From JANLTP01 sp031363055 (GTDB taxonomy: Bacteria; Pseudomonadota; Gammaproteobacteria; Burkholderiales; Burkholderiaceae_E), in the NCBI GenBank assembly GCA_031363055.1, contig JANLTP010000202.1, forward strand, positions 1-31,119: 31,119 bases of DNA, given 5' to 3'. A model generated the notes under the pieces. The model saw only the letters and a program-made list of their open reading frames with translations, was not told where the DNA came from and made no database searches. This document shows, one piece after another, positions 7,314-14,674 of this stretch. Each line of letters opens with the position of its first letter. The stretch's first letter is position 1. Position numbers and translations under genes: made by a program.

Positions 7314-8166
7314 GTTCGCTACCCTTGGCCGCCTGCGCGAAACCATCGAAGCGCCCATACTCGGCCAGTTGATCAGCAGCACACATGAAGGCGCCCCAGG
7401 CGGTACGCGCCAGTGCGCCGCCGACACTGACACGACGCACGCCAAGATTGGCGATCTCGGCCATGGTTAACGCCGAGGCACCACCGACCAGCAAGTTCAC
7501 CGGTTTGGGTGCCACCGCGTTGACCACGGATGTGATCTGTTCGCGCGTGTGAATTCCGGGCACGTACAAGCAGTCAGCGCCGGCATTTGAATAAGCAACC
7601 AGTCTAGCGATGACCTTGTCCAGTGACGGCTGGCCGACCAGCAAGCCCTCGGCGCGGCCGACCAACAGCGTGTCGCCGCCGGTGCCGTCAATTGCCTGGC
7701 GCGCCGCCCGAATTCGCGCGCAAGCCTCATCGACCGAATACAACGGATGGGTCGAATCACCCGTCGAGTCTTCGATCGACAATCCGGCCACACCGGCTGC
7801 TACCGCCAGGCGCACGCTGTCGGCGACGCCCGCAGGATTTTGCGCGAATCCGCTTTCGAAATCGGCGTTAATCGGCACTTCGGTCGCCAGCACCAATTCG
7901 TTCAAGTGTTCGAGCACCTGATCACGCTTGACGCCGTTATCCGGAAAACCTCGCGACCACGCGAAGCCGGAACTGGTCGACGCAAGCGCCTTGAATCCCA
8001 GGCCTTGCAAATAGCGGGCGCTGCCAATGTCCCAGGGATTCGGAATCGCAAAACAACCGGACTCATGCAAGCTTCGGAAGGTTCGTCGTTTGTCGGCGAT
8101 GCTTGGATGAACGGTGGCCGGCGCGCCATCACCGGTTTGATTTGTCTTGGTTGTATGCTCATTCAT
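7273..8166 (-). CDS. Isocitrate lyase/PEP mutase superfamily lyase
   Basis: 297 residues from the ATG at 8166, chosen because it forms an ATGA overlap with the upstream ArsR gene and has GGAG eight nt before it; GTG 8190 and ATG 8181 are alternative starts. The PEP-mutase/isocitrate-lyase barrel is evident: NPWDIGSARYL, ASTSSGFAWSRGF, the metal/substrate loop NADFESGFA, GLSIEDSTG, LVGRAEG and AGADCLYVPG. The KKCGH-type loop of true isocitrate lyase is not seen, so oxaloacetate-hydrolase or 2-methylisocitrate-lyase-like C-C cleavage is more likely; the substrate is unknown. It ends the Rieske-Bug-ArsR-lyase operon. The last few residues (G-R-V-V) and the stop lie in DNA derived from the antisense of a hicB gene, so the C-terminus is not native. 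Confidence 0.9.
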   Translation of the reverse strand: MNEHTTKTNQTGDGAPATVHPSIADKRRTFRSLHESGCFAIPNPWDIGSARYLQGLGFKALASTSSGFAWSRGFPDNGVKRDQVLEHLNELVLATEVPINADFESGFAQNPAGVADSVRLAVAAGVAGLSIEDSTGDSTHPLYSVDEACARIRAARQAIDGTGGDTLLVGRAEGLLVGQPSLDKVIARLVAYSNAGADCLYVPGIHTREQITSVVNAVAPKPVNLLVGGASALTMAEIANLGVRRVSVGGALARTAWGAFMCAADQLAEYGRFDGFAQAAKGSELNAFFGEDRGRVV

Positions 8167-8852
8167 TGCTCTGACTCCCATTGAATCCACGACTTCAGCA
8201 TACTGCGCCCCGGCGGGGTGATCTCCATTGAACGATCGCCGGGCTGTTGCCTGAGCCAGTCCTTAGCGATGAAATGCTCGAGCAGTGCGCGTGCCAACTG
8301 GCCCGCCAAATGGTCACGCCGCTCGGACCAATCCATGCAACCATAGGCTATGCCTTTTGCGCCTGCAACCACTCGGCGCTGCCCCGCAACGCCGTCCATG
8401 CCGATGGCCGTCAATGCGCCAGCACCTTCTTCGGTCAGCGCGAAACCGCGCTCGTCAAGATTGATGAGCCAATGCCGCTTGAGCATACCCTGCAACACGG
8501 CCACCCCCAGGCGTCCGGCCAGATGTCCATAGCAGCGCCGCGCGCAACGCAATCGAATTTTTGCCGGACTGGACCACAATCGCGAATGACTGCCCCGTTC
8601 GACAACCATCGCCAACGCTTCAAGCGCATGTGCGACATCGGCATCGGCATCGGCAATCCGAAAATACTGATGCCGACCACGTGGCTCGCAGACCAGGAGT
8701 CCTGCATCAAGTAATTTGCTCAAATGATCACTCGCGGTCGCTGAACTGACGTTCGCCGTTTTCGCCAATTCACTGGCGCAGGCATACTCGCCGCCGAGCA
8801 AATAGGTCAACATCCGCGCGCGGCTCGGGTCAGCCAACAAGCTGGCGATCAC
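8163..8852 (-). CDS. ArsR-family transcriptional regulator
   Basis: 229 residues beginning with GTG at 8852 in a GTGA overlap with the preceding stop. The N-terminal 90 residues form an ArsR winged helix: LLADPSRARMLTYLL, ASELAKTANVSSATASDHLSKLLDAGLL (recognition helix), then the wing EPRGRHQYFRIAD. The 130-residue C-terminal half is typical of the longer ArsR-like regulators and probably senses a ligand. No obvious Cys-based metal site is seen in the recognition helix. It is the third gene of a four-gene operon, so it probably controls that operon; its operator would be in the 123-nt divergent region at 11212-11334. Confidence 0.9.
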   Translation of the reverse strand: MIASLLADPSRARMLTYLLGGEYACASELAKTANVSSATASDHLSKLLDAGLLVCEPRGRHQYFRIADADADVAHALEALAMVVERGSHSRLWSSPAKIRLRCARRCYGHLAGRLGVAVLQGMLKRHWLINLDERGFALTEEGAGALTAIGMDGVAGQRRVVAGAKGIAYGCMDWSERRDHLAGQLARALLEHFIAKDWLRQQPGDRSMEITPPGRSMLKSWIQWESEQ

Positions 8853-9892
8853 TCGGGCTCCACCTTAGCATCCTGCAACACCTTGCCCCATTTCGGTATT
8901 TCGCTGCGGATCAGAGCGGCGAACTCCGCCGGCGTGCTGCCGATCAGATCGAGCGCGAACGGAATGAAGCGCTCGCGCATCGCGGGGCTGCGAACGATCT
9001 GTGCAATTTCACCCGAGAGTCGGTCGACGATCGCTGACGGCGTGCCAGCCGGTGCAACGATGCCAAACCAGATCGACGCGTCGTAACCGGGTACGCCGGA
9101 CTCGGCGACGGTTGCCAGTTGCGGGGTCGCGTTATTGCGTTGACTGCTGGTGATCGCCAGCGCACGCAATTTGCCCGAGCGCACATGCGGCAAGGACGAC
9201 ACACCAGGATCGAAGATCATATTGACTTGGCCACCAATCACGTCGGCCAGCGCCGGCGCGCTGCCCTTGTACGGGACATGCGTCATGTCGACGCCAGCCA
9301 TGGACTTGAACAACTCGCCGGCCAGGTGCAGCGAGCCGCCTTGCCCGATCGAGGCAAAGCTCAATTGACCGGGCGTGGCTTTGGCCAGCGCGATCAGTTC
9401 AGCGACCGAATTCGCCGGTACCGACGGATTGATGACCAGGTACAGCGGCGTGGAAAAACACAGCGACACCGGCGCAAAATCTTTCAACGAATCGTAGGGC
9501 AGCCGCTTCATCGAGCGCATGTTGATTGCCAAGCTGGTAACGCTGCCCAGAAACAGCGTGTAACCGTCAGCGGGCGCCTTGGCCGCCAGCTCGGCACCGA
9601 TGATCTGGCTGGCCCCCGGCTTGTTTTCGATCAGTACCGGCTGGCCGACCCGCTCGACTAACTGCTGCGCCAGCGCCCGTGTGAAGGTATCGCCGACGCC
9701 GCCGGGTGGATACGGCACGATGATCCGCACTGGCTTGCTTGGCCAAGCGTGAGCCTGAGCCTGCGCTTGGACTTGGGCCTGTGCCGCACCGGACAGCGAT
9801 GCCAAAAGGAACAGCACAGCCAGGAAGCACAGCGGGGTCGAGCGCGACCACTCGATCGCAAGGCAACGTGTGGCGAACCCCCACAGGTTCAT
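8849..9892 (-). CDS. Bug/TctC-family periplasmic carboxylate-binding protein
   Basis: 347 residues. An N-terminal hydrophobic signal segment (about residues 19-38) is followed by an odd Gln-Ala repeat (QVQAQAQAHA) and then the Bug fold: WPSKPVRIIVPYPPGGVGD, ENKPGA, DGYTLFLGS, YKGSAPALADVIGGQVNMIFD. These proteins bind carboxylates in the periplasm and feed tripartite tricarboxylate transporters or act as sensors; no TctA/TctB membrane genes are in this window. It overlaps both neighbours by 4 nt (ATGA with the Rieske gene, GTGA with the ArsR gene). The operon context suggests that it captures the substrate, or a relative, of the oxygenase. Confidence 0.93.
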   Translation of the reverse strand: MNLWGFATRCLAIEWSRSTPLCFLAVLFLLASLSGAAQAQVQAQAQAHAWPSKPVRIIVPYPPGGVGDTFTRALAQQLVERVGQPVLIENKPGASQIIGAELAAKAPADGYTLFLGSVTSLAINMRSMKRLPYDSLKDFAPVSLCFSTPLYLVINPSVPANSVAELIALAKATPGQLSFASIGQGGSLHLAGELFKSMAGVDMTHVPYKGSAPALADVIGGQVNMIFDPGVSSLPHVRSGKLRALAITSSQRNNATPQLATVAESGVPGYDASIWFGIVAPAGTPSAIVDRLSGEIAQIVRSPAMRERFIPFALDLIGSTPAEFAALIRSEIPKWGKVLQDAKVEPE

Positions 9893-11211
9893 GTCGACAC
9901 CCGGCCCGCAACATCACCAAAGCGCTGCCGCATAACGTCCTCGAACGGCAGCGAAGCATCGGCAACCGCGCTGCCGCCGCGCACTCTATAGGCCATAGGG
10001 GTCGTAGCTGCATCCGGCGACTTGCCGTCTTGCAAGTCCCTGGCGCCGGCCAGAATCATGCGCCGAAAGCGCACGATCGCCAGATCGGTTGGACCCAGGT
10101 GCTCGGTCGTGCGATCGGCGATCAGACCCTGGCTGTCCTGGATCATCGCGTCCTGTTCGGCGACGCCGCGTACGCCGGTAAAACTGAGCGTGCGTTGATC
10201 GTGGCGATCGAGCAGGTAATCGTTAGTGCGATTGCGCAACGGCACATAGCCCGGACCGAGGGCGGCGAACACGCCATGGCCAGCGCTGATTTTCTCGCGC
10301 TCGGCCGTGGTCAACGGCCGCTCCGGATTCCAGGCGTAGCAATAGATCCAGCATGAGTGGTCATCGATCGGCACCCAAGTCTGACCCTGGTAAGTTTCAC
10401 CGGCCAGGGCATTCGGCGCCAAGCTGTGATTCGGCAACATGAACTGACTGACCCGCCAATACAGTTGCGGCCCGTCGGTGTAGCGGGCGGCACCGGCCAC
10501 GAAGCCGACCTCATGCGCATTGACCGTAAACCGGGGAATCGGGTCGTTACGCATCCAGGCCAAGCGCTGCTGATCGGCATTGGCCTGAGCCAGCGCACCA
10601 CCGGCACTGTTCAGTTGCACATCCGGTGCCGGCATATGCAGGAACGAGAAGTGGGCGGTATCAAGACCGCCTTCGATCGACTGCGCCCAATTGCATTGCT
10701 GCAATTTTTTTTGCACGATCCGGTGCGACGCGGGTAAGGTCGCGAACTCAAACTCGGGCAACGCTGCGTCGACCCCGGCTTCGGCATCTGTGTTGACCGG
10801 TCCCATGAACGCCCAGACAAAATCGCCCCATTCGCGTACCGGATACGATTTCAGTCGCACTCGTTGCTGGTAGTTGGTGTTGGCCGGGACTGACGGCATT
10901 TCAAGGCAGGCACCATCGACTGCAAACTTCCAGCCGTGATAGACGCAGCGCAGGCCGCCCTGTTCGTTGCGGCCATGAAACAGATCGGCGCCACGGTGCG
11001 GGCAGCGCGGTGACACCACCCCGACTCGACCACCGCTGTCACGGAACGCGAGCAGCGACTCGCCCATGACCTGCAGTCGCACCGGATCGCAATCGGCCGC
11101 AGGTAACTCCTCGGATAACGCGACGGGCTGCCAGAAACGGCGGAAGTACTCGCCCATCGGCGTGCCGGCGCCGGTACAGGTTAGCAGTTCATTGTCTTGC
11201 GTCGAAAGCAT
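9889..11211 (-). CDS. Rieske non-haem iron oxygenase, phthalate 4,5-dioxygenase-like
   Basis: 440 residues. The Rieske cluster ligands are visible at C70-x-H72 (CPHRGADLFHG) and C89-x-x-H92 (CVYHGWKF). The mononuclear iron site is EGGLDTAHFSFLH with D184, H187 and H192. The long single alpha-type polypeptide resembles phthalate dioxygenase/phenoxybenzoate dioxygenase oxygenases, which need a separate reductase; none is encoded here. It heads a four-gene operon with a Bug binding protein, an ArsR regulator and a PEP-mutase-family lyase. The ribosome-binding site before the ATG at 11211 is weak. The gene contains an A8 run on its coding strand (10705-10712), a possible slippage site. Confidence 0.93.
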   Translation of the reverse strand: MLSTQDNELLTCTGAGTPMGEYFRRFWQPVALSEELPAADCDPVRLQVMGESLLAFRDSGGRVGVVSPRCPHRGADLFHGRNEQGGLRCVYHGWKFAVDGACLEMPSVPANTNYQQRVRLKSYPVREWGDFVWAFMGPVNTDAEAGVDAALPEFEFATLPASHRIVQKKLQQCNWAQSIEGGLDTAHFSFLHMPAPDVQLNSAGGALAQANADQQRLAWMRNDPIPRFTVNAHEVGFVAGAARYTDGPQLYWRVSQFMLPNHSLAPNALAGETYQGQTWVPIDDHSCWIYCYAWNPERPLTTAEREKISAGHGVFAALGPGYVPLRNRTNDYLLDRHDQRTLSFTGVRGVAEQDAMIQDSQGLIADRTTEHLGPTDLAIVRFRRMILAGARDLQDGKSPDAATTPMAYRVRGGSAVADASLPFEDVMRQRFGDVAGRVST

Positions 11212-11317
11212 CTGGGCAGGCTCATTGATCGTGATAGCGTAGTGCGCTGTTCATCATAAACCTGCTTGCCTGGCATTCATGCATGCAGAACCTTGATACA
11301 TTCCGGAGAATGAAGCG

Positions 11318-11341
11318 ATGCTAAAGATCCTCATATGTTGA
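11318..11341 (+). other. Seven-codon leader ORF / duplicated start overlapping the reductase gene
   Basis: ATG at 11318 reads M-L-K-I-L-I-C-stop, and the TGA at 11339-11341 overlaps the start region of the reductase gene (ATG 11335, M-L-K-I-L-V). The two starts are 17 nt apart and near-identical (ATGCTAAAGATCCTCAT versus ATGTTGAAAATCCTCGT, 14 of 17 the same), so this looks like a tandem duplication that put a second start out of frame. The better ribosome-binding site (GGAG at 11304-11307) is placed for the first ATG, so translation could pass from the short frame to the gene by termination-reinitiation. Confidence 0.5.
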
Positions 11342-12315
11342 AAATCCTCGTTTTAGGTGCTGGCGCGACCGGTGGTTATTTTGGTGGACGTCTTGCACAG
11401 GCGGCGCTTCGAGGCAAGACCGATTTTCAGGTCAGCTTTTTGGTGCGGCCCCTGCGCGCTGCGCTGCTGCGTGCGAGCGGGTTGCAGGTTGAAAGTCCGC
11501 AGGGTAACTTCAACATCCCGGTACAGGTGATCGTGCATACCGAATTGCAGCCCGACTACGATCTGGTGCTGCTGTCCTGCAAGGCCTATGACCTCGAATC
11601 GTCGATCCTGTCGATCTATCCGGGAATGCGGCCCGATACCTATGTGCTGCCGCTACTGAACGGACTCGCACATTTCAATCGGCTGGATCGGGAATTTGGC
11701 GCGCACCGCGTACTCGGCGGCTGCTGCGCGATCGCTGGCAACTTGACCGCCAAAGGCATCGTACGCCAGATGACTGAACTACAACGGATCACCTACGGGG
11801 TGCGGCCTGACAACGGTGCCGGCGCGAATGCGCTGCTCGATCGGCTCGATGCGGCCTATGCTTTGACCCCAGTCGAAGTGCACCACAGCGACGACGTGCT
11901 AACCGACATCTGGGAAAAGTATCTGCTGCTGGCCGCATTGGCCGGCATGACTTGCCTGATGCGTGCACCAGTCGGCGACATCGTTGCGACCGACGACGGT
12001 CACGCGATGATGCTGCGCATGATTGAAGAGTGCGCCAGCGCGGCGCGCCACGCCGGCAGGCCGCCGCGCGCTCAGGCACTTGAGGCGGCACGCAATATGC
12101 TGACCATGAAGGGCTCGAACTTCACGGCGTCGATGCTGCGCGACCTGGAGGCTGGCAACCGCACCGAAAGCGAACAGATCATCGGCGACATGCTGTCGCG
12201 AGCGCGGGCCGCCGGTAGTGATGCAACGCTGCTGCAGGCGGCCTGGGTGCATCTGAAGTCGCGCGACGCGCGGTTGGCGCGCGAGCGACCCGCGTGGACT
12301 CCTGCCAAACCATAG
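11335..12315 (+). CDS. 2-dehydropantoate 2-reductase (ketopantoate reductase) family protein
   Basis: 326 residues. The N-terminal Rossmann motif is LGAGATGGYFGGRL (GxGxxG from about residue 8), with CKAYDLES and LLNGLAH in the nucleotide-binding domain, and the C-terminal helical domain has WEKYLLLAALAGMTC and GSNFTASMLRDLEAG with the catalytic-type Lys and the Ser/Asn of ketopantoate reductases. Such enzymes reduce 2-ketopantoate to pantoate with NADPH, but many paralogues act on other 2-oxo acids. It is divergent from the Rieske operon, so a role in the same catabolism instead of pantothenate synthesis is plausible. A short overlapping leader ORF precedes it. Confidence 0.9.
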   Translation: MLKILVLGAGATGGYFGGRLAQAALRGKTDFQVSFLVRPLRAALLRASGLQVESPQGNFNIPVQVIVHTELQPDYDLVLLSCKAYDLESSILSIYPGMRPDTYVLPLLNGLAHFNRLDREFGAHRVLGGCCAIAGNLTAKGIVRQMTELQRITYGVRPDNGAGANALLDRLDAAYALTPVEVHHSDDVLTDIWEKYLLLAALAGMTCLMRAPVGDIVATDDGHAMMLRMIEECASAARHAGRPPRAQALEAARNMLTMKGSNFTASMLRDLEAGNRTESEQIIGDMLSRARAAGSDATLLQAAWVHLKSRDARLARERPAWTPAKP

Positions 12316-12370
12316 AGCTCAGCGACGCGAAAATCGAGTAGATCAAAGACCAAGGCGTTATGCTGATGGC

Positions 12371-12631
12371 TTAGCCATAAAACATGTGAAGAAAAATATA
12401 GTTGGCAAGGTCGTGCCTGAATTCGGGCTCGGCGAGTGCAAAGGATTCGATGTTGATTTTGTCGAAGCCCTCAAACAGCCAATGCGTGCCGTAGCGCAAC
12501 ACCCGTTCGAAGTCGCCGTTACGCAGCAATACGCCGTGCTCATTCTTTTTTACCGTGAACTGCGCGACGAAGTAACGCCTTCGGTGGCCGAGCGGGCGTT
12601 TCTCGATCTTGCGCGGAAGGCTTGGCGCCAT
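12371..12631 (-). pseudogene. Slipin/stomatin-like (SPFH) protein, N-terminal fragment
   Basis: The frame includes FVAQFTVKKNEHGVLLRNG, FERVLRYGTHWLF and INIESFALAEPEFRHDLANY, which resembles the first 70-80 residues of bacterial slipins, whose N-terminus precedes the SPFH domain. It stops at 12371, long before the SPFH/Band-7 domain, and the sequence to the left is the 3' end of the reductase gene. The beginning (M-A-P-S-L-P...) does not look like a native slipin start. I infer a truncated remnant left by a rearrangement. Assignment rests on pattern recall, not a search. Confidence 0.55.
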
Positions 12632-12643
12632 ACCAATAGCGCA

Positions 12644-12685
12644 GGGCGGCGCGGACTTCGAAAGGCACTGAAGTCCGCGTCGCCC
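12644..12685. repeat. Strong hairpin: 16-bp inverted repeat with 10-nt loop
   Basis: The arm at 12644-12659 (GGGCGGCGCGGACTTC) and the arm at 12670-12685 pair at 15 of 16 positions around a 10-nt loop. It lies four nt beyond the stop of the PIN-domain gene and before the slipin fragment. There is no T-run on either side, so a classical intrinsic terminator is doubtful; a REP-like or other palindromic insertion that also cut off the PIN gene tail is an alternative. Confidence 0.7.
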
Positions 12686-12688
12686 ATG

Positions 12689-13054
12689 TTAACCATCTTC
12701 TGAAACCAGCAGATCGGCATCGGCTCGCATGGCGGCTTCGAGAATCAGCGCGTCCCCCCAACCAAGTTGATGCTGTTGTACCAAAGTCAGGGCGGATTGC
12801 ACACTGACTGCATTACTTCCAAGCATCATGAATTCACATAAATGTCGCACCGCCTTAGCCGCAACGTCATGCGGCAATTCAGGCTTGAGCTTGCGTCGAC
12901 AAATACTGTAAACCTCATGCAACACCTGAGTACTCAGCGCGACCGTACCTTCGGTTCGACCCTGCTCTATACGCGCGATCGCCTTGAGCCGCTTGTCGGG
13001 TTCCGAGAAGTCCAAAGCATGAACAAAAATATTGCTATCAAAGAAGGTGATCAC
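12689..13054 (-). CDS. PIN-domain ribonuclease toxin (VapC-like), short C-terminus
   Basis: 121 residues from a GTG start at 13054. The acidic residues of the PIN nuclease site are all present: D6 (FFDSNIF), E47 (LHEV), D101 (WGDALI) and the SED near residue 120. VapC toxins cleave tRNA or rRNA and are held inactive by a partner antitoxin, here encoded 22 nt upstream. The protein ends at VSEDG, where relatives usually have another 12-18 residues (a strand ending in N-P-F). A large hairpin starts four nt beyond the stop, so the tail may have been lost by insertion. The catalytic set is complete, so activity is possible. Confidence 0.85.
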   Translation of the reverse strand: MITFFDSNIFVHALDFSEPDKRLKAIARIEQGRTEGTVALSTQVLHEVYSICRRKLKPELPHDVAAKAVRHLCEFMMLGSNAVSVQSALTLVQQHQLGWGDALILEAAMRADADLLVSEDG

Positions 13055-13076
13055 CGTTTACGGCCCGTGCTGACGG

Positions 13077-13337
13077 TCAAGGCCCGTTTTGATGCTCCTC
13101 GCCAGGGTATTTGCGGTCATAAGCATCTTCCCGACTCCAGGACGCGCCCTCACTATTGACACGGCTTTGGCGAGCCAAATCCAAAAAGCCTTGCCCAGCC
13201 GTTTGAGTGGAATCTCCTTGCGCATATTGGGCCAGGAACTCCCGCACTTTTGCACTGACCGACGTACCTTCACTGATCGCACGGATACGGGCGCTGCGAA
13301 TGATGGCTTCGTCTAGAGCAATAGTAAGGTTGGTCAT
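13077..13337 (-). CDS. Ribbon-helix-helix-type antitoxin partner of the PIN toxin
   Basis: 86 residues from the ATG at 13337; an in-frame extension to 13376 has no support. The N-terminus, MTNLTIALDEAIIRSARIRA followed by ISEGTSVSAKVREFLAQYA, has the strand-helix-helix pattern of RHH DNA-binding antitoxins. The polar C-terminal half would be the toxin-binding tail. The purine-rich GATGGGG lies about six nt upstream. It precedes the PIN toxin by 22 nt in the usual antitoxin-toxin order. A good promoter and a short inverted repeat lie upstream, suggesting autoregulation. Confidence 0.82.
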   Translation of the reverse strand: MTNLTIALDEAIIRSARIRAISEGTSVSAKVREFLAQYAQGDSTQTAGQGFLDLARQSRVNSEGASWSREDAYDRKYPGEEHQNGP

Positions 13338-13366
13338 AAAAAACCCCATCTTTAAACACGTTACTT

Positions 13367-13407
13367 CGTGCTGCACGTATTTTTGTGTCGTCTTGTTATG
13401 GTGTCAA
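13367..13407 (-). promoter_or_regulatory. Sigma-70-type promoter and operator-like palindrome of the PIN toxin-antitoxin operon
   Basis: On the reverse strand TTGACA (13407-13402), 17 nt, then AAAAAT (13384-13379) form a promoter aimed at the antitoxin start at 13337. The palindrome CGTGCTGCACG (13367-13377) lies at the expected transcription start, where an RHH antitoxin would repress. Confidence 0.55.
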
Positions 13408-13509
13408 GCGCTACGCTCGTCGCTAATGCCGCCGGCGCGGCAGAAATCACCGCGCGTGCGGGTGTTTGTCGATTTTTTGATCACGCACGCTCAATAGGTT
13501 TAGTCTCTA

Positions 13510-14505
13510 TCAGCCGCTAACTCGCTCGACCGGCGTAATTCCCAGAAAAAGCGGCTGCGAGGACTTCGAGCCGCGCAGCAGCTTGACCATGCAGTGCCGA
13601 TTGATCCGCTCGAACCCGAGCGCCTGATGCAACGCGTCGATCGAATCAATGGTTACGCCGTCGATGCCGACGAGTATGTCGCCAACCCGAACGCCAGCGT
13701 TCTGCGCCGGGCTACCGGCTTCAACCGATTGCACGCGGACGGCGGTACTCTGCTTGAGCTCAAATCCGACCTGAATGCGTCGATCGATCGTGAAGTTACT
13801 ACCGGCCAGGCCCAGGTATCCGCGCCGCACACGGCCGCTCTGCAGCAGTTGCGGAATCACCCAGTTGGCGATGTCAATAGCCACCGCAAAACAAATCGAT
13901 TGCGCACCGCGAATCAACGCCGTATTCACACCAATGACCTGCGCGCGGCTGTTCAACAGCGGGCCTCCCGAATTGCCTGGATTTAATGCTGCGTCGGTTT
14001 GAATGACATCGGCGATCAGGCGGCCGGTGCTGGCGCGCATGCTGCGCCCGAGCGCGCTGACGATACCGGAAGTGACGGTGTGCTCGAAGCCAAGCGGGTT
14101 GCCGATCGCAATGGCGATTTCGCCGCGTTTGAGCGTCTTCGAAGACCCCAAAGTGGCATGTGTCAGCGCGCCTTGTGATTGGCCGTCGATGTGCAGCACC
14201 GCCAAGTCCGAGTCCGGGTCATCGCCGACCCAGCGGGCGTCGAACTCACGCATGTCGGCCAGCGAAATCTGCCATTGACCTTCGGGTTGTGCTTGTTTCG
14301 CGGGTTGGCCGGCACGCGCCACATGCGAATTGGTCAGGACATAGCCGTCGGGGGTGAACAAAAACCCCGAACCCGAACCCTGGCCCGAACGCCGCGAGCC
14401 GGCCAGCGTGGTCTTGACCAGCGCCACGCTCGGGCCGACCCGATCGACGACATCGCTGACGGTTTGAGAATAGGCGTCCAGCAGGAAGCCGTCGATTGCA
14501 CCCAT
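13510..14505 (-). CDS. Trypsin-like serine protease with PDZ domain (HtrA/DegP-like), no signal peptide
   Basis: 331 residues. The S1C protease domain (about 12-220) carries the catalytic triad H61 (TNSHV), D100 (DSDLAVLHI) and S179 (NPGNSGGPLL), plus the activation-loop region AIGNPLGFEHTVTSGIVS. One PDZ domain follows (about 235-325; AGSPAQNAGVRVGDILVGIDG). The N-terminus (MGAIDGFLLDAYSQ) has neither a signal peptide nor a membrane anchor, unlike most DegP/DegS proteins, so the protein may be cytoplasmic, or the start is mis-assigned or truncated. It is divergent from the DUF1800 gene across about 170 nt. Confidence 0.92.
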   Translation of the reverse strand: MGAIDGFLLDAYSQTVSDVVDRVGPSVALVKTTLAGSRRSGQGSGSGFLFTPDGYVLTNSHVARAGQPAKQAQPEGQWQISLADMREFDARWVGDDPDSDLAVLHIDGQSQGALTHATLGSSKTLKRGEIAIAIGNPLGFEHTVTSGIVSALGRSMRASTGRLIADVIQTDAALNPGNSGGPLLNSRAQVIGVNTALIRGAQSICFAVAIDIANWVIPQLLQSGRVRRGYLGLAGSNFTIDRRIQVGFELKQSTAVRVQSVEAGSPAQNAGVRVGDILVGIDGVTIDSIDALHQALGFERINRHCMVKLLRGSKSSQPLFLGITPVERVSG

Positions 14506-14674
14506 GTGTTTCCCTTGATTTTTACGGACATGAGGGCGCCCAGCTGAGTTTCAAGAGCGGGACTTCGCGCGCCTGGCCTGTGACCGCCTTACAAGCACTT
14601 ACAAATCTTGCAAAACAGGTCTGGTGAACTGTCGCGGAATCAGTCAACATGATTCATCCACTCTAGATACGTTT

